Source of the DNA: Algicola sp.
GTDB taxonomy: Bacteria > Bacteroidota > Bacteroidia > Flavobacteriales > Flavobacteriaceae
Length of the DNA stretch: 35,239 nucleotides
Direction: 5' to 3'
NCBI GenBank assembly: GCA_018222915.1
Contig: JAAEZI010000029.1
Span: 1-35,239, forward strand
Shown here: positions 9,826 to 17,819 of the stretch, one piece after another
Position numbering within the stretch: position 1 is the first letter of the stretch
Layout: each line of letters begins with the position of its first letter
Notes under the pieces: model-generated
Databases searched by the model: none
What the model was told of the DNA's origin: nothing
Seen by the model: the letters and a program-made list of their open reading frames with translations, nothing else
Position numbers and translations under genes: made by a program

Positions 9826-10020
9826 ATGATAAAAATTTTAGTAAAAGAAGGAGAAAGCATTGAACGTGCTTTAAAGCGTTACAAAAGAAAACACCGTAAC
9901 GTCAAAACAATGCAAAACATTCGTGAAAACCAATTTTTCACGAAACCATCGGTAAAAAGAAGACGTGAAATCCAGAAAGCTGGTTACATCCAAAACTTGA
10001 GAGATCAAGAGGATATATAA
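9826..10020 (+). CDS. rpsU: 30S ribosomal protein bS21
   Basis: This 64-residue basic protein has the S21 pattern: VKEGESIERALKRYKRK at the N-terminus, then a KPSVKRRREIQKAGYIQ helix. In Bacteroidota, bS21 helps to hide the 16S anti-Shine-Dalgarno together with bS6 and bS18. The 25 bases before the ATG contain no AAGGAG-like sequence; the only AAGGAG-type run is inside the gene, in the Lys-Glu-Gly-Glu codons. It is the distal gene of an rpoD-rpsU pair, 28 bases apart, and is followed by a strong hairpin terminator. The sequence differs from the xerC-linked flavobacterial S21 that I recall, so a second rpsU may exist elsewhere in the genome. Confidence 0.93.
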   Translation: MIKILVKEGESIERALKRYKRKHRNVKTMQNIRENQFFTKPSVKRRREIQKAGYIQNLRDQEDI

Positions 10021-10039
10021 GCGTTTTTCACATACATAT

Positions 10040-10076
10040 AAAAGTCATATTTCTTCTGAAATGTGACTTTTTTTTA
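10040..10076. terminator. bidirectional terminator between rpsU and a small membrane-protein gene
   Basis: AAAGTCATATTTC (10041-10053) pairs with GAAATGTGACTTT (10058-10070) over 13 bp with one G-U, around a TTCT loop. T-runs flank it on the plus side and A-runs on the other. It lies between the convergent stops of rpsU and the 77-codon minus-strand gene. Confidence 0.85.
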
Positions 10077-10307
10077 TCGGTAGTTGTCTGTTTCTGACAC
10101 ATTATAATCTTGGTAAAAGTCCTTGAACGTTTTGGTTGTGGTATAGTTATCTGAAAGCACTTTATACACCATGATCAATAAGGCCAATTGCCCTAAACAC
10201 ATCAAAATAAACACAACATTTAAAGAAACATCCACGGCTACAGCAATAATTAACAACACGAGAAGAACAGTCGCTAACCCTACATAAAAGGCAACAGAAA
10301 TTTTCAT
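10074..10307 (-). CDS. small two-helix membrane protein, unknown function
   Basis: This 77-residue protein is dominated by two hydrophobic helices (about 6-26 and 29-49). A polar tail of about 28 residues follows, with Tyr and Asp residues (FKDFYQDYNVSETDNYR). The second helix holds the only cysteine. I do not recognise a characterised family; short proteins of this kind are common in Flavobacteriaceae. Its stop abuts the rpsU terminator. It lies 37 bases downstream of the DUF2797 gene on the same strand and may share its transcript. Confidence 0.7.
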   Translation of the reverse strand: MKISVAFYVGLATVLLVLLIIAVAVDVSLNVVFILMCLGQLALLIMVYKVLSDNYTTTKTFKDFYQDYNVSETDNYR

Positions 10308-10344
10308 GGTTTTCTTCTGAAGTTACAAAAACTATGTGACAAAT

Positions 10345-11139
10345 TCAATCGATGCTAATATTCACCACGAGTCCTTCATTAGCTCTAACATTGAAAACGG
10401 TGTTATCTTCAAAAATTAGATACTGTCCTTTGACACCCATCAACTTACCAGTATAAAATTGCTCCTTTTCTATATTTAAACTTTTCGGTTTCTCAGGATA
10501 CTGCAATACCGGAAATTTAAGATTTGTTTCAGTATTACTGGCAATAAAATAATCTTTGGCCTCTTCAGGAATATAACCTTTCAATCGCTCTCGCCATTCT
10601 ACCAAATCTTCATCTTCAATATCATTCTTCAACATTTTACGCCAATTGGTTTTATCAGCTACGTGCTCTTTTAAGGCGACTTCAGTGACACCTGCCAAAT
10701 AGCGATTAGGTACTTCCACAATTTCAATCGCCTCATGAGCGCCTTGATCAATCCATCGTGTGGGAACTTGAGACTTTCGTGTCACACCTACTTTAACGTT
10801 ACTAGAATTAGCTAAATACACAATATGAGGTTGCAACTGCACCTTCTTTTCATAGTCTAAATCACGATCTTCTTTACCTAAATGAGCGGTACTCAATTCT
10901 GGTCTCATAATCCAGTCTGCTGCCTGTGGAATATCGAAAAAGCAATCTCTACAGAAGCCTTGCCTGTATATCGGTTTGTCTAACCCGCAATTTAAGCACT
11001 GATATTTTACAAATTCAATCGTGACCGATTTTCCCAATAACTGATTCATATTCAGGAAATCATTTTCCAATATCAAAAAATACTGGATAGGCTCATCTAA
11101 CTCGGTTTGCATTTTTGTTAAAACACCTTGATAAAACAT
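10345..11139 (-). CDS. DUF2797 family protein
   Basis: This 264-residue protein matches the DUF2797 family, which has no established function. A zinc-ribbon-like segment, C-x2-C then C-x2-C (CLNCG and CRDCF, about 48-67), lies near the N-terminus. Conserved-looking motifs follow: HIVYLANSSNVKVGVTRKSQVPTRWIDQGA and AIEIVEVPNRYLAG, rich in charged and aromatic residues. The KVGVT/TRWIDQGA part resembles the GIY-YIG-like region reported for this family, but I cannot confirm catalysis. It is divergent from the GH3-family gene with only 43 bases between the starts, so their control regions overlap. Confidence 0.85.
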   Translation of the reverse strand: MFYQGVLTKMQTELDEPIQYFLILENDFLNMNQLLGKSVTIEFVKYQCLNCGLDKPIYRQGFCRDCFFDIPQAADWIMRPELSTAHLGKEDRDLDYEKKVQLQPHIVYLANSSNVKVGVTRKSQVPTRWIDQGAHEAIEIVEVPNRYLAGVTEVALKEHVADKTNWRKMLKNDIEDEDLVEWRERLKGYIPEEAKDYFIASNTETNLKFPVLQYPEKPKSLNIEKEQFYTGKLMGVKGQYLIFEDNTVFNVRANEGLVVNISID

Positions 11140-11182
11140 ATGAAAAAAAGTATTATTTTTAAAACTTAAAGATACTATAAAA

Positions 11183-12703
11183 ATGCCGATTCCGTTAGTA
11201 AATTCTATTGCTTCATGGTTTTTAAAAAAACGATTTGACCAGATCGAATTGTTTTTAAAATATCCAAATGAAGTACAAAACGAATTACTATTTCACCTCC
11301 TTTACACTGCCAAGGATACTGAAATTGGCAAAAGATATGGGTTTGGGACGATTACCAATTATAAAACGTTTTCAGAGCGTGTTCCCATCTCTTCTTACGA
11401 AGATTATCAAGACATTATTGAACGCTCAAGAAATGGCGAATCCAATATTTTCTGGCCCAATCCTATTAAGTGGTTTGCAAAATCTAGTGGTACTACCAAC
11501 GCCAAAAGTAAATTCATTCCTGTAAGTTCAGAATCGCTTGAAGAATGTCATTATGCAGCAAGCAAAGACCTCTTGTGCATGTACCTCAACAATAATGAAG
11601 ACGCCCAACTCTTTACAGGAAAAAGTCTGAGACTAGGAGGGAGCAAAGAATTGTACAAAGAGAATGGTACGGTATTCGGTGATTTGTCCGCCATCCTTAT
11701 TGATAATATGCCATTCTGGGCAGAATTCAGTAGTACACCAAGTAGTAAAGTCTCTTTAATGAGTGATTGGGAACAAAAAATGCAAGCCATTGTTGATGAA
11801 ACCAGAAATGAAAATGTGACGAGTTTGGCTGGTGTTCCGTCATGGATGCTCGTACTCCTTAACAATGTCTTAGACAGTACTGGAGCAGATAGCTTATTTG
11901 ATGTTTGGCCTAATTTAGAAGTTTATTTTCATGGAGGTGTGAGTTTTGTACCATATGAAGATCAGTACAAAGCTATTCTACCAAAATCCAACTTCAAATA
12001 TTACGAAATTTACAATGCTTCGGAAGGGTTTTTCGCCATTCAGGATCAAAATAACAGTAGCGAATTATTACTCATGTTAGACTATGGGATTTTTTATGAA
12101 TTCATCCCAATGGATGTCTATGGTAATCCCAATCAAAATGTCATCCCTTTGAGCGAGGTTGAAGTTGGTAAAAATTACGCCGTCATCATTACGACTAACG
12201 CAGGACTTTGGCGTTACAAAATAGGCGACACCGTTCGTTTCACTTCAATTGATCCCTATCGAATTAAAGTATCTGGCCGAACCAAACATCATATCAATGC
12301 CTTTGGTGAAGAGTTGATTATTGAAAATGCAGAAGCCGCACTCAAGGAAGTATGTTTTTCTACTAACGCGGAAATTGTCGATTATACAGCCGCTCCTATT
12401 TTTATGAATGGCAAAGCGAAAGGCTCTCATGAATGGCTCATCGAATTTAAAAAAGCTCCTGACAATATCGAACAATTTAATCAATTGTTGGATTCAGCCT
12501 TACAATCCTTGAATTCAGATTACGAAGCGAAGCGACTCAATAATATGACTTTAAATATGCCAAAAATACATGTGGCACGTGAGCGATTATTCTATGATTG
12601 GTTAAAAAAATGCAATAAATTAGGTGGACAACATAAAATTCCGAGGCTATCGAACAGTCGAGAATATATGGACGAGTTACTCGACTTGAACAAAGCGACT
12701 TAA
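11183..12703 (+). CDS. GH3 auxin-responsive-promoter family protein
   Basis: This 506-residue protein belongs to the GH3/JAR1 acyl-adenylate superfamily. Plant members conjugate amino acids to jasmonate or auxin through an AMP intermediate. The ATP-binding signature KSSGTTNAKSKFIP is at 100-113. Further adenylation motifs are YNASEGFFAIQ in the middle, and RYKIGDTVRF followed by GRTKHHINAFGEELI for the hinge and C-terminal cap. Bacterial GH3-like proteins are common in Bacteroidota, but their acid and amine substrates are not established. No biosynthetic partner genes lie nearby, so the physiological reaction is open. No terminator is evident in the 142 bases before the PD40 gene. Confidence 0.9.
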   Translation: MPIPLVNSIASWFLKKRFDQIELFLKYPNEVQNELLFHLLYTAKDTEIGKRYGFGTITNYKTFSERVPISSYEDYQDIIERSRNGESNIFWPNPIKWFAKSSGTTNAKSKFIPVSSESLEECHYAASKDLLCMYLNNNEDAQLFTGKSLRLGGSKELYKENGTVFGDLSAILIDNMPFWAEFSSTPSSKVSLMSDWEQKMQAIVDETRNENVTSLAGVPSWMLVLLNNVLDSTGADSLFDVWPNLEVYFHGGVSFVPYEDQYKAILPKSNFKYYEIYNASEGFFAIQDQNNSSELLLMLDYGIFYEFIPMDVYGNPNQNVIPLSEVEVGKNYAVIITTNAGLWRYKIGDTVRFTSIDPYRIKVSGRTKHHINAFGEELIIENAEAALKEVCFSTNAEIVDYTAAPIFMNGKAKGSHEWLIEFKKAPDNIEQFNQLLDSALQSLNSDYEAKRLNNMTLNMPKIHVARERLFYDWLKKCNKLGGQHKIPRLSNSREYMDELLDLNKAT

Positions 12704-12845
12704 TATCAGTCTTTTATCGATAAAATTCGCAAGACTTCCTTATTAGTCGAATTAAAAGCCTCTTTCATCTAAAATAAGCCATAATATCATCAATTTAGGG
12801 TTCTAGATAATAACTTTAAGCTAATTAATCCCAAAATCCCTCACA

Positions 12846-14078
12846 ATGAAAATGCCTATCCCTACGGTATTTACCTTGCTATTTGGCATGGTATTCCTCT
12901 TACCAGCATTTACAAGTAGTCATTTAATCAACTCTGTTGAAAATCGCGATAGCCTCAACAAAAGTGGCCTCGAATTCTATGTGTACTCCTCTAATATTAA
13001 TACCAAATATTCTGAGCTTCCTTCAGCAATTTTTAAAGACAAGCTCATCCTAGTTTCCTCCAAAAAAATTGGCGGCCTAGGCAATGGTATTGATACACAT
13101 ACCAATGAGCCTTTTACCGAACTCTTTTGTTTGGATCTTGACGAGTATGGCACTGCTAAAAATCCGTTATTGTTTTCAAGAATCATCAATACGAGAAACA
13201 ATGAAGGCCATGTTGCCTTTTCGCCGGATGAAACCACTATTTACTTTACGAGAAGTCTGCGAGAAAACTCGCAAAATTATCAACTCTATAAAGCGGAACT
13301 CGAGCCTAAATCGGACGGTAATTGGATGAATGAAGAACAGCTATTAGTAAGTGATATTGATTATTCTATCGAAAACCCTCACATGTCCGCAGATGGCAAA
13401 CATCTTTATTTTGCTTCCAATATGCCCGGAACTTTTGGTGGTTTTGACCTCTATGTTGCCGACGTGTCTCAAGATGGTTCATTGCACAATGTCACAAATC
13501 TCGGACCTAAAGTAAATACCAAGTATGATGATGAATGTCCTTATGTTTCTAAAGATGGTAAGAAATTATTCTTCTCATCTCAAGGTCATAAGGCGATAGG
13601 CGGATTTGACATTTTTGTCAGTTCAATTTCCAACAAACAATATGATACACCTCGCAATTTAGGTAGTGAAATCAACTCAAAATTTGACGAAGTTTCATTC
13701 CTTTTTACGGATAGCAATAAAGGTTTTTTCTCTTCTAATAAAAGTAATAATGGCGGAAGCTTTGACATGTATCGATTTAAAGCCAATGTTATTTACCAAC
13801 AATTACAAGGCATTGTTGTAAATGAAGATAACCAACCATTACCAAACACTGTAGTGCTTTTATTAAATGAGCAAGGTGAAGAAATTGCAAGACAAACGAC
13901 TGGTATTGATGCTCACTATAGCTTTAAAGTTAGAGCTTATGAAAATTATGCTATCAAAGCTTTAAGGAAAGGCTTCAAAAATTTCGAATCTCATTTTTCG
14001 TCTCACAAAACAGATGTCATTATATATAAAGAAGTTTTAAAACTATCCCCAAAGGTATCAACGATTACGAATGAATAA
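12846..14078 (+). CDS. secreted PD40 propeller protein with carboxypeptidase-regulatory-like domain
   Basis: This 410-residue protein has an N-terminal signal-type hydrophobic segment (about 7-24). At least four PD40/WD40-like repeats follow, marked by phrases such as NEGHVAFSPDETTIYFTRS (119-137), SADGKHLYFASN (181-192), SKDGKKLFFSSQ (235-246) and NKGFFSSNKS (291-300). A carboxypeptidase-regulatory-like beta domain (about 316-396, QGIVVNEDNQPLPNTVV) ends the protein. This order matches the PorE/OmpA-like proteins of Bacteroidota, but the C-terminal OmpA peptidoglycan-binding domain is missing. The frame ends cleanly with TAA and I find no OmpA-like continuation in the next 270 bases. It is likely a periplasmic or outer-membrane-associated protein; the function is unknown. 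Confidence 0.82.
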   Translation: MKMPIPTVFTLLFGMVFLLPAFTSSHLINSVENRDSLNKSGLEFYVYSSNINTKYSELPSAIFKDKLILVSSKKIGGLGNGIDTHTNEPFTELFCLDLDEYGTAKNPLLFSRIINTRNNEGHVAFSPDETTIYFTRSLRENSQNYQLYKAELEPKSDGNWMNEEQLLVSDIDYSIENPHMSADGKHLYFASNMPGTFGGFDLYVADVSQDGSLHNVTNLGPKVNTKYDDECPYVSKDGKKLFFSSQGHKAIGGFDIFVSSISNKQYDTPRNLGSEINSKFDEVSFLFTDSNKGFFSSNKSNNGGSFDMYRFKANVIYQQLQGIVVNEDNQPLPNTVVLLLNEQGEEIARQTTGIDAHYSFKVRAYENYAIKALRKGFKNFESHFSSHKTDVIIYKEVLKLSPKVSTITNE

Positions 14079-14152
14079 TCCTACAAAGTTTGAAAAACCC
14101 GATGAATGACACGGCTTCACTCCAGACAACGAATATATGTTGGTGTTTGTCC

Positions 14153-14176
14153 AAAAGTGATTCATCGCACTTTTTA
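14153..14176 (+). terminator. weak terminator-like hairpin after the PD40 gene
   Basis: AAAAGTG (14153-14159) and CACTTTT (14168-14174) form a 7-bp stem with an 8-base loop and end in a T-run. The stem is short and AU-rich, so confidence is modest. Confidence 0.4.
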
Positions 14177-14193
14177 TCTCGATGTAATCACTC

Positions 14194-14290
14194 TATATTT
14201 ACGAAGTCTTTAAAGATGTACAAGCATGAATTAAGACAAAAAAAGAGACTAAAATTATTCAAGATATTGTTTAGCAATATTAGTTTTTAA
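14194..14290 (+). other. possible tiny transcription unit with a 24-codon ORF
   Basis: Between the PD40 gene and clpX, TATATTTA (14194-14201, one mismatch from TAnnTTTG) is followed by an ATG at 14216 opening a 24-codon frame to TAA at 14290. The strong bidirectional terminator at 14302 comes next. The peptide is very basic, with seven Lys or Arg, and has a hydrophobic end (LFKILFSNISF). It may be a small protein, a small RNA or chance. No -33 element is clear. Confidence 0.2.
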
Positions 14291-14297
14291 ATCCAAT

Positions 14298-14336
14298 AAA
14301 AAAACCACTCTCGGGAAAGAGTGGTTTCTTTTTTTT
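14298..14336. terminator. bidirectional terminator downstream of clpX
   Basis: AAACCACTCT (14302-14311) and AGAGTGGTTT (14318-14327) form a perfect 10-bp stem with a 6-base loop. A T-run follows on the plus strand, and on the minus strand the stem is followed by a run of seven T. It lies 19 bases past the clpX stop, so it mainly serves the tig-clpP-clpX cluster. Confidence 0.88.
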
Positions 14337-14354
14337 AAGTGTATCCAGACTTAT

Positions 14355-15587
14355 TTAAGATACTGCTTTCAACTTTTTCAAGGTGGTTTTCGTCAACTTG
14401 TTTTCAGCATAAGACTTGGTAACATTCAACTTATTCTCACCCGAACTCGGCATTTCAAACATCGCATCGGTAAGGATTTCTTCACAAAGTGAACGCAGTC
14501 CTCTGGCACCTAATTTATATTCTATCGCCTTTTCAACAATATAGTCTAAGGCACCATTAGTAATGGTAAATTCAATTTCATCCATATCAAACAGTTTCTT
14601 GTACTGCTTGATAATTGCATTTTTAGGCTCTGTTAAAATAGCCCTTAAGGTATTCGCATCTAACGGATCCATATACGTCAACACTGGCAAACGCCCAATA
14701 ATCTCAGGAATCAAGCCAAAATCTTTTAAATCCTTTGGAATAATATATTGTAACATATTGTCCTTGTCTACAATCTCATCGTCATGCGAAGATTTATAGC
14801 CAATGGCAGCCATATTCAAACGTTTTGAAATCACACGTTCGATACCATCAAAAGCACCTCCTGCAATAAAAAGAATATGCTCGGTATTGACCTCAATAAA
14901 TTTTTGATCTGGATGTTTCCGACCACCTTTAGGCGGCACATTAACAACAGTCCCTTCTAGTAATTTTAGCAAGGCTTGCTGAACACCTTCTCCTGAGACA
15001 TCTCTTGTAATTGAAGGGTTATCACTCTTACGAGCAATTTTATCAATTTCGTCAATAAAGACAATCCCTTTCTCGGCCTTCTCTAGATTATAATCTGCCG
15101 CTTGCAGTAAACGTGTTAAGATACTTTCCACATCTTCACCAACATATCCAGCCTCTGTAAGTACTGTTGCATCAACAATGGCCAAAGGCACATTGAGCAT
15201 TCTAGCTACTGTTTTTGCCATCAAGGTCTTACCTGTTCCTGTTTGACCTACCATCACAATATTGGATTTTTGAATCTCAATATCATCATCTGTAGGAGGC
15301 TGTAGCAAACGTTTATAATGGTTGTAAACAGCCACTGACATGACTTTTTTGGTATACTCCTGACCTATAATATATTCGTCAAGAAACGCTTTGATCTGCT
15401 GTGGCTTCTTCAGCATTAACTCTGAAGACAACTCCGCATTATCAGTTTGCTTTGATTCTTCCAGAACGATACCATGTGCTTGCTCTATGCAACGATCACA
15501 TATGTGCGCATCCAGTCCTGCTATTAATAAATTAGTTTCAGGCTTTTTCCTTCCACAAAATGAACATTCTAATTCTTCCTTTGCCAT
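14355..15587 (-). CDS. clpX: ATP-dependent Clp protease ATP-binding subunit ClpX
   Basis: This AAA+ unfoldase recognises tagged proteins and threads them into ClpP. The 410-residue length is normal. The N-terminal zinc-binding domain has C8, C11, C30 and C33. Walker A GQTGTGKT is at 114-121, and Walker [11 protein letters not shown] comes after the pore-loop motif [10 protein letters not shown]. The sensor-2 motif (GARGLRS) lies in the C-terminal small domain. The gene order tig-clpP-clpX is conserved across bacteria. clpX starts 48 bases after clpP and ends at a strong terminator. Confidence 0.98.
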   Translation of the reverse strand: MAKEELECSFCGRKKPETNLLIAGLDAHICDRCIEQAHGIVLEESKQTDNAELSSELMLKKPQQIKAFLDEYIIGQEYTKKVMSVAVYNHYKRLLQPPTDDDIEIQKSNIVMVGQTGTGKTLMAKTVARMLNVPLAIVDATVLTEAGYVGEDVESILTRLLQAADYNLEKAEKGIVFIDEIDKIARKSDNPSITRDVSGEGVQQALLKLLEGTVVNVPPKGGRKHPDQKFIEVNTEHILFIAGGAFDGIERVISKRLNMAAIGYKSSHDDEIVDKDNMLQYIIPKDLKDFGLIPEIIGRLPVLTYMDPLDANTLRAILTEPKNAIIKQYKKLFDMDEIEFTITNGALDYIVEKAIEYKLGARGLRSLCEEILTDAMFEMPSSGENKLNVTKSYAENKLTKTTLKKLKAVS

Positions 15588-15635
15588 AACTTTTTAATTC
15601 CTGATCTTTTCTAAAAAATGACCAGTTGTTTTCAT

Positions 15636-16310
15636 TTAACCTTTAGATAGCACTTCGTCTATCATTCCGTATTCCTTCGCTTTTTCAGCTTTCATCCAGT
15701 AATCACGATCACTGTCCTCATAAACTTTGTCGTAATCCTGTCCAGAATGCTTACTAATAATTTTATACAATTCTTCTTTTAGCGTTAATATTTCTCGTGC
15801 GGTAATTTCAATATCACTAGCTTGACCTTGTGCACCACCCATTGGCTGATGAATCATGACACGCGAATGGTTTAAGCCACTACGCTTCCCCTTTTCTCCT
15901 GCACAAAGCAACACAGCTCCCATTGAAGCAGCCATACCTGTACAAATGGTAGCTACATCCGGCTTGATGAGTTGCATGGTATCATAGATACCAAGACCAG
16001 CGTAAACACTTCCTCCTGGCGAATTGATATATATTTGGATATCTTTTGAAGCATCAGCACTTTCCAAAAATAATAATTGGGCTTGAATGATGTTAGCCAC
16101 TTGATCGTTGATTCCCATACCCAAGAAAATGATACGGTCCATCATTAAACGTGAAAACACATCCATTGCTACTGCATTCATTTGACGCTCTTCAATAATA
16201 TTTGGTGTCAATGCGGTTGGATACATGCTACTGATGATCTTATTGTAATATGTACTACTGATCCCTTGATCTTTTATTGCGAATTTTTCAAATTCTTTTC
16301 CGTAATCCAT
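15636..16310 (-). CDS. clpP: ATP-dependent Clp protease proteolytic subunit ClpP
   Basis: This 224-residue serine peptidase assembles as a tetradecamer. The catalytic triad is visible: S129 in [10 protein letters not shown]154 in MIHQP and D203 in the SDRDYW segment. The N-terminus is somewhat longer than the E. coli propeptide, with an FAIKDQGIS-type leader that is probably processed. The gene lies between tig and clpX. A hairpin plus a perfect -7 element precede it, so it may be separately regulated from tig. Confidence 0.98.
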   Translation of the reverse strand: MDYGKEFEKFAIKDQGISSTYYNKIISSMYPTALTPNIIEERQMNAVAMDVFSRLMMDRIIFLGMGINDQVANIIQAQLLFLESADASKDIQIYINSPGGSVYAGLGIYDTMQLIKPDVATICTGMAASMGAVLLCAGEKGKRSGLNHSRVMIHQPMGGAQGQASDIEITAREILTLKEELYKIISKHSGQDYDKVYEDSDRDYWMKAEKAKEYGMIDEVLSKG

Positions 16311-16341
16311 AGATTTTTTCTTAAATCAATTATTGTGAAAC

Positions 16342-16371
16342 AAAAAGCGTAAGACTGAAAAGTCTTACGCT
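16342..16371 (-). terminator. hairpin terminator/attenuator between tig and clpP
   Basis: AGCGTAAGACT and AGTCTTACGCT form a perfect 11-bp stem (16346-16356 with 16361-16371) around a four-base loop. On the minus strand the stem runs into TTTTTG. It lies 28 bases after the tig stop, so it can end or attenuate tig transcripts before clpP. Confidence 0.75.
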
Positions 16372-16379
16372 CAAATATA
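16372..16379 (-). promoter_or_regulatory. -7 element of a candidate clpP promoter
   Basis: The minus strand reads TATATTTG, an exact match to TAnnTTTG, directly abutting the tig-clpP hairpin. A transcript started here would begin inside the 5' arm of the hairpin and so could not form it in full. No TTG is seen at the expected -33 distance. Confidence 0.5.
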
Positions 16380-16399
16380 CTAATTTATAATGTATTTGC

Positions 16400-17722
16400 T
16401 TAGCTGTAAAACTCTTTTACAAAATCATCGTAAGTTATTTCCTTTGTCTTTAAATTGGCTTCGGTTTTGTAAAGATTTAACAATTTAGAACTCATTAATT
16501 GTTCAGATAATCGTTTCACCTCTTCCTTATTAGAAAGAATTCTTGCAGCGATTCCTTCTAATTCTTCATCACTAGGATCCATTTGACCAAATTGTGCCAT
16601 TTGAGATTTTATCATCTCTTTAGAATGAGCTTTCAAATCTTCGAATTGTACTTGAAGATCATACTTTTCAATTAATTTACCTTCAATTAATTGGTAACGC
16701 ATGCTCTTTTCAGATTTTTCGTACTCCTCTTTAGCCTGATCTGCATCCATTTCTGACTCACCTGCTGTTTGCATCCACTTTTGAAGAAATTCTGCAGGAA
16801 GATCAAACTTGGTGTTTTCCACTAAATATTCGGTCACATCATTTAATAATTTTTGATCGCCTTGCTGAGCAAATTGTTTTTCAGAATCAACTTTGATTTT
16901 CTCCTTCAATTCTGTTACTGAAGTCACTACACCTTTTCCGAAAAGCTTATCAAACAACTCTTGATCCAAATCGGCCAACTCTCTTGAATTGATTTCATTG
17001 ATTGTGAAAGTAACTTCCTCATTGAAACCGTGAGCATCATCATGAGATAATTTCAAAAAGGTCATTAAATCGTGATCATCATTAAATAATCCTTTTGTTT
17101 TTAAAGTTATGACGTCCCCTACTTTGGCTCCTATAAATTTCTTCTCAGTTGCCTTCCCTTTAAACTTATCTAAGGTAATGGTTGCCGAATTATCGATACC
17201 TTTTTCTTCATTTTTAAAGACCCCTGTAATTTCAGAATCCTTAGCTACTTCAGTTTCCGAAACGATTTTTCCATACTGCTTTCTGATATGTTCGATTTGA
17301 TTATCCAACATTTTCTCATCGGCAATGATATTATAATGTGTGATAGGCTTTTTACTTTTTAGATTGACCTCAAATTCTGGTGCCAATCCTAACTCGAATT
17401 CAAATGAAAACGCATCCGAATCCCAATCCAAATCATCTTGTGGTTTTGGTAATGGATTTCCTAAAACGTCCAGCTTTTCTTCTGTCAAATACTTACCTAA
17501 TGCATCTTGCAATAATTTATTGACCTCATCTACTAATACCGCTTTCCCGTACTGCTTTTTCACTAAAGTCATTGGTACATGACCTTTTCTAAAACCAGGA
17601 ATATTAGCCGATTTACGATAATCGCTTAATATTTTTTCCACTTTATCGCTATAATCTTCTTTAGCGATATCTACTTTTACTACAGCATTTAATGCGTCGA
17701 TGTTTTCTCTTGTAATATTCAT
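16400..17722 (-). CDS. tig: trigger factor (ribosome-associated chaperone)
   Basis: The encoded protein is 440 residues from the ATG at 17722 (MNITRENIDALNAVVKVDI). The frame stays open for 15 further codons upstream to a TTG, but that stretch is promoter and leader sequence. Trigger factor binds ribosomal protein uL23 at the tunnel exit and shields nascent chains. The ribosome-binding signature GFRKGHVPMTLVKKQYG is clear. The middle segment (about 145-230) is shorter than the FKBP prolyl-isomerase domain and lacks its usual motifs, so isomerase activity is doubtful. The C-terminal helical arms (about 250-430) follow. It heads the tig-clpP-clpX cluster behind a good promoter. Confidence 0.95.
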   Translation of the reverse strand: MNITRENIDALNAVVKVDIAKEDYSDKVEKILSDYRKSANIPGFRKGHVPMTLVKKQYGKAVLVDEVNKLLQDALGKYLTEEKLDVLGNPLPKPQDDLDWDSDAFSFEFELGLAPEFEVNLKSKKPITHYNIIADEKMLDNQIEHIRKQYGKIVSETEVAKDSEITGVFKNEEKGIDNSATITLDKFKGKATEKKFIGAKVGDVITLKTKGLFNDDHDLMTFLKLSHDDAHGFNEEVTFTINEINSRELADLDQELFDKLFGKGVVTSVTELKEKIKVDSEKQFAQQGDQKLLNDVTEYLVENTKFDLPAEFLQKWMQTAGESEMDADQAKEEYEKSEKSMRYQLIEGKLIEKYDLQVQFEDLKAHSKEMIKSQMAQFGQMDPSDEELEGIAARILSNKEEVKRLSEQLMSSKLLNLYKTEANLKTKEITYDDFVKEFYS

Positions 17723-17764
17723 TTTTTCTACAATAAACCCATTATTGGGTGTTAAAAAGGGCTG

Positions 17765-17795
17765 CAAAAATACGATATTTTTTGCAACCCAACAA
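17765..17795 (-). promoter_or_regulatory. promoter of tig (and clpP-clpX)
   Basis: On the minus strand TATTTTTG (17765-17772) matches TAnnTTTG exactly. Two overlapping TTG triplets (17790-17795) lie 17 and 20 bases upstream, within the Bacteroidota spacing range. The predicted leader is about 36 bases, and no SD is visible before the ATG. Confidence 0.7.
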
Positions 17796-17819
17796 GATTT
17801 TAAGTTATTGAATTTCAGT

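Noticed and set aside
12712-12725. 14-bp palindrome TTTTATCGATAAAA after the GH3 gene
   Set aside because: AT-rich perfect palindrome without a loop; such sequences are frequent in AT-rich DNA and nothing else supports a binding site.
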